A DNA stretch of 64,000 nt from an uncultured Burkholderiales bacterium. Lineage in GTDB: Bacteria; Pseudomonadota; Gammaproteobacteria; Burkholderiales; Burkholderiaceae_C. The stretch spans positions 124,001 through 188,000 of the forward strand of contig CALTTG010000001.1 of NCBI GenBank assembly GCA_943908475.1, read 5' to 3'. Position 1 is the first letter of the stretch. Each line of letters starts with the position of its first letter. Both the position numbers and the translations under genes were made by a program. Below, in pieces: positions 44,381 to 53,766 of this stretch. The notes below the pieces were generated by a model. That model was not told the origin of the DNA. It saw only the letters and a program-made list of their open reading frames with translations, and ran no database searches.

Positions 44381-45544
44381 TCAGGCGTCGAGCGCACGGC
44401 CGACGAGCCAGCGCTTGACCGGCGTGATGTGGTTGAGCAAGCCCATGCCCGCATTGCGCAGGTCACGGAGTTGGCTGTTCTGACTGGCAAACAGGTGCAA
44501 CAGGCCGTCGGTGACCTGTCCCATGGCCTGTGTGGGGGCCCAGCGGGTGCGCGCATAGCGCCGCAGCAGTTTCTCATCACCAATCGGGCGCCAGGGCTCG
44601 TGATCGCGGCCGTCTCGCAACACTTGCGTCAGCGCATCCACGTCGGCGAGCCCCAGGTTCAGCCCCTGACCGGCCAGGGGGTGCACTTGGTGTGCCGCGT
44701 CGCCCAGCAGCGCCCAGCCTTGCCCCACCCAAGGCTGGGCCTGGGCGATGGCCAGGGGCCAGGAGGCCACCTCTGCACTCAAGCTGAGGTCGCCCACCTC
44801 GGCCAGCGCACCGGGTGCGCTGGCTTCGATGGCCGCGTGCAATTCCGCCAAGAACGCCTCGGCCGACAAGGCCACGAGTTCTTGTGCACGCGCCTCTGGG
44901 ACCGACCAGACCAAGCCATAGGACGCGCCGGGAGTGGGGTCATTGAATGGCAACAACGCCAAGATGTCAGGCGATCTGAACCACTGGCGAGCCACGCCGG
45001 CATGCGGCCGACTGGCGGTGAGGCGGGCGGCCACACCGTGGTGTCCGTAAGCGTGCCGTTCGAACTGCACGCCCAGCGCCGACCGTGTGGCCGACCCCTT
45101 GCCCTCACAAATGGCCAGAAGCTCCGCCTGAACCGACGCCGTGCCCTCGGGGCCCAACGGTGGCACCACCGTCACGTGCGGGGCATACCGCAAGGCTTCT
45201 GCCAACAGGCGGTCCAGGGCCGCCGCGTCCACAATCCAGGCCAGATCGCTGACCTTTTGCTCCCACGCCGAAAACCGGAGCTGCCCACCTTGGTCACCCT
45301 GGATCGCCATTTCGTGCACCGCGCAAGCGTGCGCGCGAAGCTGAGGCCAGACCTTCAGCCGGTCCAGCAGGGCAATGGCCCGGGCATTGAGCGCGTAAGT
45401 CCGCACGTCGCGAGACCGCGCCTGCAGGGCGTCAGGCTCACACGCCAGCGCCACGCGCCAGCCGTCACCGGACAAGGCCAACGCCAGCGTGCGGGCCACC
45501 GCGCCGCCGCCACTGACGCATACATCGTATCGAGGAGCATTCAT
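44381..45544 (-). CDS. ubiH: UbiH/Coq6-family FAD monooxygenase
   Basis: A flavin hydroxylase of the ubiquinone-ring family. The 387-residue protein has the dinucleotide fold VSGGGAVARTLALAL at residues 10-24, a middle substrate region, and the FAD motif LLGDAAHQVHPLAGQGLNLGL near 285-305. The ring position it hydroxylates cannot be assigned from sequence, since UbiH, UbiI, UbiF and UbiL look alike. A TACAAT box ends 6 bp before the ATG, so the transcript may be leaderless. It is co-directional with dsbC and divergent from the histidine kinase gene. Confidence 0.9.
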   Translation of the reverse strand: MNAPRYDVCVSGGGAVARTLALALSGDGWRVALACEPDALQARSRDVRTYALNARAIALLDRLKVWPQLRAHACAVHEMAIQGDQGGQLRFSAWEQKVSDLAWIVDAAALDRLLAEALRYAPHVTVVPPLGPEGTASVQAELLAICEGKGSATRSALGVQFERHAYGHHGVAARLTASRPHAGVARQWFRSPDILALLPFNDPTPGASYGLVWSVPEARAQELVALSAEAFLAELHAAIEASAPGALAEVGDLSLSAEVASWPLAIAQAQPWVGQGWALLGDAAHQVHPLAGQGLNLGLADVDALTQVLRDGRDHEPWRPIGDEKLLRRYARTRWAPTQAMGQVTDGLLHLFASQNSQLRDLRNAGMGLLNHITPVKRWLVGRALDA

Positions 45545-45550
45545 GAGAAC

Positions 45551-45602
45551 ATTGTAGGAGCCCCCTCATGCGGGTGCTCTCAGGGCTGTGCCGGACATGT
45601 CC
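45551..45602. promoter_or_regulatory. Divergent control region with -10 box and palindrome
   Basis: TACAAT on the minus strand (45556-45551) ends 6 bp before the ubiH ATG. A perfect 10-bp palindrome GGACATGTCC lies at 45593-45602, roughly midway in the 153-bp gap to the divergent kinase gene, where it could be an operator for either side. Confidence 0.4.
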
Positions 45603-45697
45603 AAGCATTAAATACAGATAGAGTCGGTCCGTCGGGTTTTCACCCCACAAAAATTCAGACACCACGCACAAGGGGGCGGCCCAACCGCAGCGAGTGA

Positions 45698-47527
45698 ATG
45701 TTGAAGCCGGAAGCACCTGAGAACGTCGGGCCCTTGGTCGCCCTGCTGGAGCGCAAGACCACCCTGTCCATTTTGGGACTGGGTGCGCTGACCGTGCTCT
45801 GCGTGTTTTTCGTGGAGATCCTGACCCACAGCATCGCCCCTCACGACCTCTACCTCGAGCCCGTGCTGGTGCTGGTGTTGACGCGGCTGTTTTTCCGTCT
45901 CTGGAATGACCCCCGCACCTTGTTGTCCACCCAGCGAGCCGCTGTGGGCCTCATCCAAGGCTACTTCCTGGCCAGTGCATTGAGCCTGGTGATCCTCACC
46001 CCCCAGGCCATCAGCCCATATTGGGTGTCCAGCACCTACATGTGGATGCTGTTGATCTCGTTGCTGCTGCACATCACCTGGCCCCAAAAGGCAGCGCTTG
46101 TCTGGACCTTGATCATGTTGGCCATTGTGAGCATTCCGCCGTTGGCCGTTCATCCCCATGTGGGCGAGGCCCTGTGGCGGCAGCAGTACTTGCCCCAGGT
46201 GATCAATGCCTGCCTGGTTCAACTGGCCTTTCTGTTCAGCCTGATGGGTGTGTCTCGAATGCGCCAAGGGGTGATGGAGGTGTTGTCGACGCAAGGCCGG
46301 GTGGGCCCGGAAGACGCGCGAGCCGCCCTCGCCTCTTGGTTGCAGACACAGACCGCCGAGCTGGCCACCGCCCGAGACCACGCGGAAGCGGCCTCCAAAG
46401 CCAAGTCCAGGTTTGTGGCCGTGATGAGCCACGAGCTGCGCACCCCCTTGCACGCCATCATGGTGTCCACCGACCTGCTGGCCGATGTCGACAACCCGCC
46501 CAAGGCGACGCAACAACAGCGACTGGTGCAGACCATCCGCAACAGCGGTCAGCACCTGATGTCACTGATCGACCAAGTGCTGGACATGTCTCGCATTGAA
46601 ATCGGCAAGATGGAGCTCAAACAAGAGCCGCTGGACATCGAAGCCGTGCTCGAGCGTGCGGTGCAATCGGTGACCCCGATGGTTGACGGCAAAGGCGTGG
46701 GCATCGAAACCGAAGTCGCACCCGGCCTGGCGCTGCGCCGAATGGGTGACAGCATGCGACTCACACAGGTGCTGATCAACCTGCTGGCCAATTCATGCAA
46801 GTTCACCGACCACGGACAGGTGCATGTGAGCGTGAGGGCGGGCGACCACGATCAGGTCTGCTTTGAGGTGATCGACACCGGGATGGGCATGAGCCAGGAG
46901 GTTCAGCAACACATCTTCGAGGCCTTCTACCAAGCCGACCGTGGCAGCACCCGGCGTCACGGTGGCGTGGGACTCGGGCTGACCATCACGAGGGACCTCG
47001 TCACGTTGATGGGCGGGCACATGGAGATCGGCAGCGAACAAGGCGTTGGCACGCGCATCACCCTGAGAATCCCGATGGCGGTGGTGCCGGACACCCCAGA
47101 GGCACCGACGGAAGAGACGCGCACCTCAGACGGCGCGTTGACCGGTGCTCGCGTGCTGGTGGTGGAGGACGATCCGGTCAACGCCATGTTGGCGTGCGAG
47201 GTGTTGCGCCTGGCGGGGGCTTGGCCAGAGAGCGTGGACAGTGGTGAAGCCGCGTTGGCCCTTCTGCGGGATCTGCGTGTCGACCTGGTGTTGATGGATT
47301 TCCGCATGCCCGGCATGGATGGGATTGAAACGACCCGGCGGATCCGACAGGGCGAAGCCGGGGCAGCGGCACGAGACGTTCCCGTGATTGGCCTGACGGC
47401 CAATGCCTACCGGGAAGACCGCGAGCAATGCATGGCCGCAGGCATGAACGACGTGCTGACCAAGCCCATTGAGCGGCAGGCGTTGATCAGATCGTTGGCC
47501 TTCTGGCGAGAAGCCAAGCAGGCTTAA
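45698..47527 (+). CDS. Hybrid sensor histidine kinase
   Basis: A 609-residue membrane kinase. About six membrane helices occupy residues 22-190 with almost no periplasmic domain, so it may sense a membrane-level signal. The phospho-acceptor is H245 in VMSHELRTPLHA; the ATPase domain (about 345-460) has NLLANSCKFT, DTGMGMS and GGVGLGLTI. A receiver domain follows with VLVVEDDPVNA and phospho-acceptor D534 (LVLMDFRMPGMDG). A separate output regulator is not encoded nearby. The start ATG at 45698 has a weak ribosome site. The signal is unknown. Confidence 0.92.
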   Translation: MLKPEAPENVGPLVALLERKTTLSILGLGALTVLCVFFVEILTHSIAPHDLYLEPVLVLVLTRLFFRLWNDPRTLLSTQRAAVGLIQGYFLASALSLVILTPQAISPYWVSSTYMWMLLISLLLHITWPQKAALVWTLIMLAIVSIPPLAVHPHVGEALWRQQYLPQVINACLVQLAFLFSLMGVSRMRQGVMEVLSTQGRVGPEDARAALASWLQTQTAELATARDHAEAASKAKSRFVAVMSHELRTPLHAIMVSTDLLADVDNPPKATQQQRLVQTIRNSGQHLMSLIDQVLDMSRIEIGKMELKQEPLDIEAVLERAVQSVTPMVDGKGVGIETEVAPGLALRRMGDSMRLTQVLINLLANSCKFTDHGQVHVSVRAGDHDQVCFEVIDTGMGMSQEVQQHIFEAFYQADRGSTRRHGGVGLGLTITRDLVTLMGGHMEIGSEQGVGTRITLRIPMAVVPDTPEAPTEETRTSDGALTGARVLVVEDDPVNAMLACEVLRLAGAWPESVDSGEAALALLRDLRVDLVLMDFRMPGMDGIETTRRIRQGEAGAAARDVPVIGLTANAYREDREQCMAAGMNDVLTKPIERQALIRSLAFWREAKQA

Positions 47528-47587
47528 AATCGAAGTTTGCCCTTGCGCAGCGTTGCAAGGGGCGCCATTTCCTGACAGGACCCGACC

Positions 47588-48682
<1,095 letters not shown>

Positions 48683-48742
48683 ATCGAATGTGGGGTTTCA
48701 GGAGATTTCACAAGACTTCCCGGAGCCCCACCGAAACGCGCT

Positions 48743-48768
48743 AAGCCCTCGCCACCAGAGGGCTTTTT
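48743..48768 (+). terminator. Intrinsic terminator of ychF
   Basis: AAGCCCTC and GAGGGCTT form a perfect 8-bp stem with a 7-nt loop followed by five T, 60 bp after the ychF stop. Confidence 0.88.
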
Positions 48769-48827
48769 CGTTTCCGAGCCTTGCGCAAGGTTGCTTGGCC
48801 TTTCCCGCAAAAAGTGACTACGCAGGC

Positions 48828-48865
48828 GTATACAACTTTTGGACAGCCGCACAGAAGGTGTATAC
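48828..48865. repeat. Pair of GTATAC palindromes upstream of the integrase
   Basis: GGCGTATACAA (palindrome 48828-48833) and GGTGTATACGA (48860-48865) are related 11-mers whose centres lie 32 bp apart, about three helical turns, ending 20 bp before the integrase start. They could be integrase arm sites, an operator for int, or part of the attachment site. No matching copy was seen elsewhere in the window. Confidence 0.4.
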
Positions 48866-48885
48866 GATGACCAGCAGAACAACAA

Positions 48886-50085
48886 ATGCTGATCGCCATG
48901 CTGACCGATGCCCACTGCCGCGCCGCCAAGCCCAGGGAAAAACTCTACCGACTGAGTGACCTCCGTAGCCTCTACCTCGAAGTCAAACCCAACGGCGTCA
49001 GGGCCTGGCGCTTCCGTTTCAAAGTGGCGGGCAAGGCATCCTGGTACGCCCTGGGCGACTACCCCAGCGTCAGCCTTTCAGAAGCCCGGCAGAAGTGCGA
49101 CGACGCGCGCAAGTTGGTGAAGCAAGGCATCAACCCGGTCCACCAGCGCCAGCTCGACAAGATCAAGCAGGAATTGGATGCAGCCAACACATTCGAGGCC
49201 ATCGCACGGGAGTGGGTTGCGTTGCGGGACTGGGAGGATGTCACCAAGAACCGGCGGATTGACATGCTGGAACGCGTGGTATTCCCCGCAATCGGCAAGC
49301 TGCCCGTTCGGCAGGTGACCTCAGCCCACGTCCTGGACATCCTGCAAAAAACGGTCAAGCGCGGTGCGCCGACCGTGGCCACTGAGGCCAAGCGAACGAT
49401 TTCTAGTGTGTTCGAGCACGCTGTTGCCACGCTGCGCGCAGACACCGATCCAGTGTGGGCTGTTCGCAAAGCGCTTCCACCAAACAAGACCCAGCACAAG
49501 CAAGCCTTGAGCGTTGAAGACATTGGCCAGTTGCTGTGCGACTTTGCGAGCCATGGGGGCAACTTCCAGACGCACAAGGCGTTCGAGTTGATGTGGCTCA
49601 CGCTTTGCCGCCCGAATGAATCTGTGCAAGCGGAGTGGGCCGAGTTTGATCTCGACAAAGCCTTGTGGACCATTCCCGCGCGACGCATGAAGGCTCGCAG
49701 GGAGCACGTGGTGCCACTACCCAAACAGGCCGTGACGATCCTGAGAGCCATGCATGGCGTGACCGGACATTGCGCTGTGGTTTTCCCATGCCGCGATGAC
49801 CGCAAACGCCCCATGGTGGATGCATCGCTGCGCCAGGCACTGAAGAAGCTCGGATGGGCTACGCGCTACAGCCCTCATGGCACACGCACCACCGGCAGCA
49901 CCCGGCTCAATGAAATGGGGTACCGACCGGACGCCATCGAGGCCCAACTCGCGCACGCCGAACCCAACTCTGTGCGCCGAACCTACAACCACGCAACCTA
50001 CCTGGATGAACGCCGCGCCATGATGCAGGCTTGGGCCGACAAACTGGATGAATGGAAGACCAACGCCCGTGCGAAATCCAATTAA
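48886..50085 (+). CDS. int: Tyrosine recombinase, P4-type integrase
   Basis: A 399-residue site-specific recombinase that would integrate and excise a genomic island. It has the DUF4102 arm-binding N-terminus (KLYRLSDLRSLYLEVKPNGV), a SAM-like core-binding domain (about 100-190) and the catalytic domain (about 210-385). Catalytic residues visible are the first Arg in LTLCRPNESVQAEW, the H-x-x-R in SPHGTRTTGS, a late His in QLAHAEPNS, and the Tyr in VRRTYNHATYLDERR. The protein appears intact. No tRNA lies beside it; the nearest gene is ychF. ATG 48886 and 48898 are both possible starts. Confidence 0.93.
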   Translation: MLIAMLTDAHCRAAKPREKLYRLSDLRSLYLEVKPNGVRAWRFRFKVAGKASWYALGDYPSVSLSEARQKCDDARKLVKQGINPVHQRQLDKIKQELDAANTFEAIAREWVALRDWEDVTKNRRIDMLERVVFPAIGKLPVRQVTSAHVLDILQKTVKRGAPTVATEAKRTISSVFEHAVATLRADTDPVWAVRKALPPNKTQHKQALSVEDIGQLLCDFASHGGNFQTHKAFELMWLTLCRPNESVQAEWAEFDLDKALWTIPARRMKARREHVVPLPKQAVTILRAMHGVTGHCAVVFPCRDDRKRPMVDASLRQALKKLGWATRYSPHGTRTTGSTRLNEMGYRPDAIEAQLAHAEPNSVRRTYNHATYLDERRAMMQAWADKLDEWKTNARAKSN

Positions 50086-50863
50086 AAGCCCGGACAACAC
50101 CGTGCACCTCAAAGCCACGGATACCTTGCACCGGGAGAGGTTCCGAGCCGACTTGATTGCCTCGATTCAAGAAGGGCTGGCAGGTGCGCACAGACCACCA
50201 CGATTGGCGTCGTTCTGGAGCGACCTTGACAACGCCAGCAGAGCACTGAAACCGCAGCTAAGCCTTGACCACAGCAACCAGACGCTGGTTCGAAAGGTCA
50301 AGAAAGTCGCTTCCGATGCGAAAAGGCTCCAAAACGCCATCAGCGTCTTGCTCCAAGAACATCCAGCCAATGCGGCCGTTCTTGATGACTTCATGCACCA
50401 CGCGAGCGGCCTATACCAGACCATGATTGATGCAGAACGGATCAGCCAGCACGCAGACCAAATGGGTGACCGATTGAAAGCAACCCAAACTCGTGGGTCT
50501 TGGACGAATTCTTTCGCGCTTGCGGGCCAAGCAGTGCTTCACGCCCTTGTTCGAGCGCGCGTCCGCACTCGGACCCGGAACGACTACAACTCCCGCCCCA
50601 CAGACGAAGAAGACTCGTCCCCGCGTAAGAAGAAGCCCAGCTTCACCTACCTTCCGCCAATCGACCGACAGTCATCACTGGCCATGAAGTGCGCCATGCT
50701 GGTCCTGCTTGATGCAGGCCATCCAAAATTGGATTGGAGCCTTGCCCGAAAGCTGATACTTGAAGGGCGAAAATTCAAGACTGCAACAGCACGCATGAGG
50801 CGACACATTGCAGACACGCGCGACGAAATGTTGAACGCGGTGCGCGCCCTCTCCAATCTTTGA
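50048..50863 (+). CDS. Protein of unknown function, island-borne
   Basis: I do not recognise this 271-residue protein. It has no signal peptide or membrane helix. It is mostly helical, with a basic segment (VRARVRTRTRNDYNSR) and an acidic-then-Lys-rich patch (TDEEDSSPRKKKPSF) near 180-200, then a C-terminal helical block ILEGRKFKTATARMRRH. It starts 38 bp inside the 3' end of the integrase gene in another frame, so it is probably co-transcribed with int. Its codon composition looks less GC-rich than the chromosome around it. The IS begins 43 bp after its stop. ATG 50048 is the first start; a GTG soon after is an alternative. Confidence 0.72.
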   Translation: MNGRPTPVRNPIKSPDNTVHLKATDTLHRERFRADLIASIQEGLAGAHRPPRLASFWSDLDNASRALKPQLSLDHSNQTLVRKVKKVASDAKRLQNAISVLLQEHPANAAVLDDFMHHASGLYQTMIDAERISQHADQMGDRLKATQTRGSWTNSFALAGQAVLHALVRARVRTRTRNDYNSRPTDEEDSSPRKKKPSFTYLPPIDRQSSLAMKCAMLVLLDAGHPKLDWSLARKLILEGRKFKTATARMRRHIADTRDEMLNAVRALSNL

Positions 50864-50944
50864 AGCCCGCGCCTCGCCTCTCTGGAGCAACAAACGGCAT
50901 CTGCTTGAAGCGCCCCGGGTTTCGCGGAGGCCAGTTGGTTTAAG

Positions 50945-51886
50945 TCAGACGGTCACGGCCTGACCAGCGCGTTGTTGGTGGTAGTTTGCCTCGAACTCGG
51001 CGGGCGGGACATTGCCCAGTGGCCCCATCAATCGATGGTGATTGAACCAAGAGACCCATTCCAGCGTTGCGAGCTCGACGGCCTGCTTGGTCTTCCACGG
51101 ACCACGGCGGTGGATCACCTCGGCCTTGTACAAGCCGTTGATGGTCTCAGCCAGGGCGTTGTCATAGCTGTCGCCCTTGGAGCCCACTGAGGGCTCGATC
51201 CCGGCCTCGGCGAGCCGTTCGCTGTAGCGAATCGACAGGTATTGCGAGCCCCTATCGGAATGGTGAATCAGGCCATCGTCCTGTGAAGGCTTGCGGTCGT
51301 ACAGGGCCTGCTCCAGCGCGTCGAGCACGAAGTCTGTCTGCATGGAGCTGCTCTGGCGCCAACCCACGATGCGACGGCTGAATACGTCAATGACGAAGGC
51401 CACATAGACCCAGCCCTGCCAGGTCGAGACGTAGGTGAAGTCCGAGACCCACAGCTGATTGGGGCGCTCAGCCCGGAACTGCCGGTTGACGCGATCCAGT
51501 GGGCACGGCACTTTGGGGTCAGCCATGGTGGTGCGCTGCGCTTTGCCCCGACGCACACCCTGCAGGCCTTGCAGGCGCATCAGCCGCTCGACGGTGCAGC
51601 GCGCCACGCTGACACCTTCCCGGTTGAGCTGAAGCCAGACCTTGTCTGCACCATAGACCTGCAGGTTGGCGTGCCACACACGTTGAACCTGCGGCACCAG
51701 CTCTGCATCACGCTGAGCACGAAGCGAGCGCAACGCTGGTTGCCGCTGGCGTGCAGCATGGAGCCAGTACGCGGATGGGGCGATCTGCAAGACACGGCAG
51801 ATCGACTCGACCCCAAACTGCTTGCGATGATGGTCGACGAAGTCCTTCAGGACTTGATGCGGCGGTCGAGCTCCGCCTGGGCGAAA
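50945..51886 (-). CDS. IS3-family transposase OrfB (via -1 frameshift)
   Basis: The DDE integrase part of the transposase. The Asp-Asp-Glu residues are in LWVSDFTYVSTWQG, LIHHSDRGSQYLS and DNALAETINGLYKAE. The HTH_21 segment before it (FVDHHRKQFGVESICRVLQI) lies upstream of any usable start codon, and the first start in this frame is an internal TTG. It is therefore expected as an OrfAB fusion made by -1 frameshifting at TTTTTC (51888-51883). The reading frame is intact to the stop at 50945. Confidence 0.9.
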   Translation of the reverse strand, partial: FRPGGARPPHQVLKDFVDHHRKQFGVESICRVLQIAPSAYWLHAARQRQPALRSLRAQRDAELVPQVQRVWHANLQVYGADKVWLQLNREGVSVARCTVERLMRLQGLQGVRRGKAQRTTMADPKVPCPLDRVNRQFRAERPNQLWVSDFTYVSTWQGWVYVAFVIDVFSRRIVGWRQSSSMQTDFVLDALEQALYDRKPSQDDGLIHHSDRGSQYLSIRYSERLAEAGIEPSVGSKGDSYDNALAETINGLYKAEVIHRRGPWKTKQAVELATLEWVSWFNHHRLMGPLGNVPPAEFEANYHQQRAGQAVTV

Positions 51887-52170
51887 AACGCGCTGGCCAG
51901 CTTCAAGATCTCGTTGGCCTTGCGCAGCTCGCGGTTCTCGCGCTCCAGGTCTTTGATACGTTGGGCATCGGCGGTCGAGACGCCGTCACGTTGACCGGCG
52001 TCGACCTCGTGCTGTCGCACCCAGGTGTGCAGGGTCTGTGGGACGCATCCGATCTTCTCGGCAATCGACTCAATGGCGGCCCACTGCGACGGGTACTCCG
52101 CCCGGTGCTCCTGCACCATGCGCACCGCGCGCTCACGGACCTCAGGCGAAAACTTCGGGGACTTCTTCAT
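51847..52170 (-). CDS. IS3-family transposase OrfA
   Basis: A 107-residue DNA-binding protein with a helix-turn-helix (ERAVRMVQEHRAEYPSQWAA, then IAEKIGCVPQTLHTWVRQHE) and a leucine-zipper-like coiled coil (AQRIKDLERENRELRKANEI) that binds the IS ends. It ends ...LASAFFAQAELDRRIKS. A slippery TTTTTC lies at 51888-51883, just where a -1 shift would enter orfB. Confidence 0.94.
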   Translation of the reverse strand: MKKSPKFSPEVRERAVRMVQEHRAEYPSQWAAIESIAEKIGCVPQTLHTWVRQHEVDAGQRDGVSTADAQRIKDLERENRELRKANEILKLASAFFAQAELDRRIKS

Positions 52171-52218
52171 GGCTCCATTCTCCAGTGTTGGAGCCTCCGC
52201 GAAACCCGGGGCGCTTCA

Positions 52219-52482
52219 AAACTGTTCAGCCATCGCTTTGAACGTGAACTTGGATATGCCACGGCTGCGGCCTGGCCCATCTACGAGCGATCCAATGGCG
52301 GCCTGGGCAAGGTCATGTACTACATGATCCACGCCACCGACCATCAAGAAGCCCCAAAGTTGATGAACCGCGCCTACAAAGCTGCCACCTTGGTCAATCA
52401 ACCCATGGAGCACATGCAGATTGGCTTCGCTGGAGAGGGCTTTGACCTGGATATCGCCAACAAATACCAGGCAGACGAGTGA
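52219..52482 (+). pseudogene. 3' remnant of a probable tcmP (three-Cys-motif partner) gene
   Basis: Directly after the right IS end an open frame of about 87 codons runs to TGA. It reads SKLFSHRFERELGYATAAAW, then PIYERSNGGLGKVMYYMIHA and TDHQEAPKLMNRAYKA. This resembles the C-terminus of TcmP proteins, which occur with DUF5131-type partners in variable and defence regions. The 5' part is absent: it is not found on the other side of the IS. There is no start codon in a sensible place, so it is a broken gene. The family call is from memory and is moderate. Confidence 0.6.
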
Positions 52483-52566
52483 TTTTCACCGGCCGCACAT
52501 GCTGGCGCACTCTCTCGTTTGATACTAGAATGCATCTCAGTTGATTGACACGTATCGGAGTGAAGC

Positions 52567-53199
52567 ATGGCCGCCGTTTCCAGCAAGACACAATCAACCG
52601 CCAAGCGGACGTCTGGCAAGAGCGTCAAGGCGGTCGCCTCCACCGGCCTCAGCCAATCCACTCGCGGCCGCAAACCGGTACCAGTCCACTACGGGTCACA
52701 GCCGTCAACGGCTCTGCTACCTGCGGCTGGAGTGAAGCTGGTCTACAAACGCAGTCAGGGCGTGGATGCCTATCTCAAGCAAGTGCACGAGGCCACACCC
52801 GTGCAAATGGTTGAGATGGAGCGCCTTGGGGTCGCGGGCACATTCATCACTGACTTATCCAAGCGCATGGAGTTGCCATCCTCTCGGGTGTTCGCCATGC
52901 TGCGCATCCCTCCCGCGACGGCGGCACGCAAGGCGGCGTCGGGCGCCGTTGTGGATGGTCGGGCAGGCCTTGCTGCAATTGGCATGATCAAGCTGCTGGG
53001 CATTGCCCAGGACATCGTAGAGGACAGCACCGCCTTGGAGGCCCAGGACTTTGATACGGTGAAGTGGCTGGGCCAATGGATCGAGCGTCCACAACCTGCT
53101 TTGGGTGGCAAGAAGCCCGCCGACTACCTCGACACCCCCTCTGGCGTGGAGATGGTGGCGCAGTTGTTGGGTGCCATGCGCAGCGGTGCCTACCTGTGA
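52567..53199 (+). CDS. Xre/MbcA/ParS-type antitoxin
   Basis: A 210-residue antitoxin of the DUF2384 type that pairs with a RES toxin. An Arg/Lys/Ser-rich N-terminal tail of about 60 residues precedes an Xre-like DNA-binding part (about 85-125, FITDLSKRMELPSSRVFAML), and the C-terminal toxin-binding domain (about 130-205) contains IEDSTALEAQDFDTVKWLGQ-like sequence and ends ALGGKKPADYLDTPSGVEMV. It probably represses its own promoter; the inverted pair GATAC/GTATC at 52523-52557 lies just upstream. It overlaps the toxin gene by GTGA. Confidence 0.88.
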   Translation: MAAVSSKTQSTAKRTSGKSVKAVASTGLSQSTRGRKPVPVHYGSQPSTALLPAAGVKLVYKRSQGVDAYLKQVHEATPVQMVEMERLGVAGTFITDLSKRMELPSSRVFAMLRIPPATAARKAASGAVVDGRAGLAAIGMIKLLGIAQDIVEDSTALEAQDFDTVKWLGQWIERPQPALGGKKPADYLDTPSGVEMVAQLLGAMRSGAYL

Positions 53200-53672
53200 A
53201 GCTGTGGCGCATCGCGGCAGAGACCCGCAAGTACCCTGCAGCCGACCTCAGTGGTGGAGGTGCTGCCGCCTTCCCGGGGCGTTGGAACGATGAAAAGCAG
53301 GCTGTGATTTACAGCGCACCCAGCATTGCGATTGCCGTCCTGGAGACGGCAGCACACATTGATGACACCGGCTTGCCGTTGAATCGCTTCCTTGTCGAAA
53401 TCGATGTGCCCGACGATGTCTGGACACAGCACGAAGTCGCCACACTCTCATCGCTGCCCCCCGCGTGGTGCGCCATCCCGGCGGGCGGCGCCAGCGTCAA
53501 GGTCGGTTCTGCCTGGCTGACATCCCGTCGCTCACCCATTCTGCTGGTGCCATCGGTAATCGTGCCCGAGGAGTATGCGGCACTGATCAATCCACATCAT
53601 CCAGCTTCGACCAAGATCACTGCCAAGGTGATCCGTCCGTTTGAGTACAACAAGCTGTTCCGCTCGCCATGA
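53196..53672 (+). CDS. RES-domain toxin (NAD+-degrading type)
   Basis: A 158-residue toxin with the RES fold; characterised members break down NAD+ by phosphorolysis or hydrolysis and stop growth. Family features are VKLWRIAAETRKYPA at the start, the RES triad region GRWNDEKQAVIYSA near 29-42, and ETAAHID near 50. The C-terminus has SRRSPILLVPSVIVPEEYAALINP. Start is the GTG at 53196, overlapping the antitoxin stop by 4 bp. The domain appears complete, so the pair could be active. Confidence 0.88.
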   Translation: MKLWRIAAETRKYPAADLSGGGAAAFPGRWNDEKQAVIYSAPSIAIAVLETAAHIDDTGLPLNRFLVEIDVPDDVWTQHEVATLSSLPPAWCAIPAGGASVKVGSAWLTSRRSPILLVPSVIVPEEYAALINPHHPASTKITAKVIRPFEYNKLFRSP

Positions 53673-53717
53673 TCCGCACCCGAGGCGAAAAAGCCAATTT
53701 GACGAGCGGCATCTGAC

Positions 53718-53753
53718 TTGATTAAACTTCGTTCTTAAGTACAGACTTTCTGT
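53718..53753 (+). promoter_or_regulatory. Candidate promoter/operator of the merR-cus genes
   Basis: TTGATT (53718-53723) and TACAGA (53740-53745) are 16 bp apart. A perfect small palindrome ACAGA-CTT-TCTGT (53741-53753) and the dyad ACTT/AAGT overlap this region, 14 bp before the MerR-family gene. It does not show the 19-bp spacer of classical MerR promoters, so the operator assignment is weak. Confidence 0.3.
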
Positions 53754-53766
53754 AAAACCGTTCCAC

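Larger units (their letters stand above)
50906..52218 (-). mobile_element. Complete IS3-family insertion sequence, 1313 bp
   Basis: Perfect 26-bp terminal inverted repeats, starting TGAAGCGCCCCGGG, lie at 50906-50931 and 52193-52218. They enclose overlapping orfA and orfB of an IS3-type transposase on the minus strand, with all catalytic residues present. The bases just outside the two ends (TGCT on the left, AAAC on the right) do not match, so there is no target duplication. The copy is therefore probably not in its original insertion site as a simple insertion; deletion or recombination next to it is likely. Confidence 0.93.

Noticed and set aside
48683..48885. tRNA gene as integrase target next to ychF
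   Set aside because: No cloverleaf or conserved T-loop sequence (GGTTCGAATCC type) was seen on either strand.
51751..52482. 243-codon plus frame running from inside the IS into the tcmP remnant
   Set aside because: The first part is antisense to the transposase genes. Only the part after the right IS end at 52219 resembles a real protein.
53718..53753. Classical MerR promoter with 19-bp spacer before the first MerR gene
   Set aside because: The best -35/-10 pair has a 16-bp spacer, and the dyads are short and not centred as in MerR or CueR operators; kept only as a low-confidence promoter.
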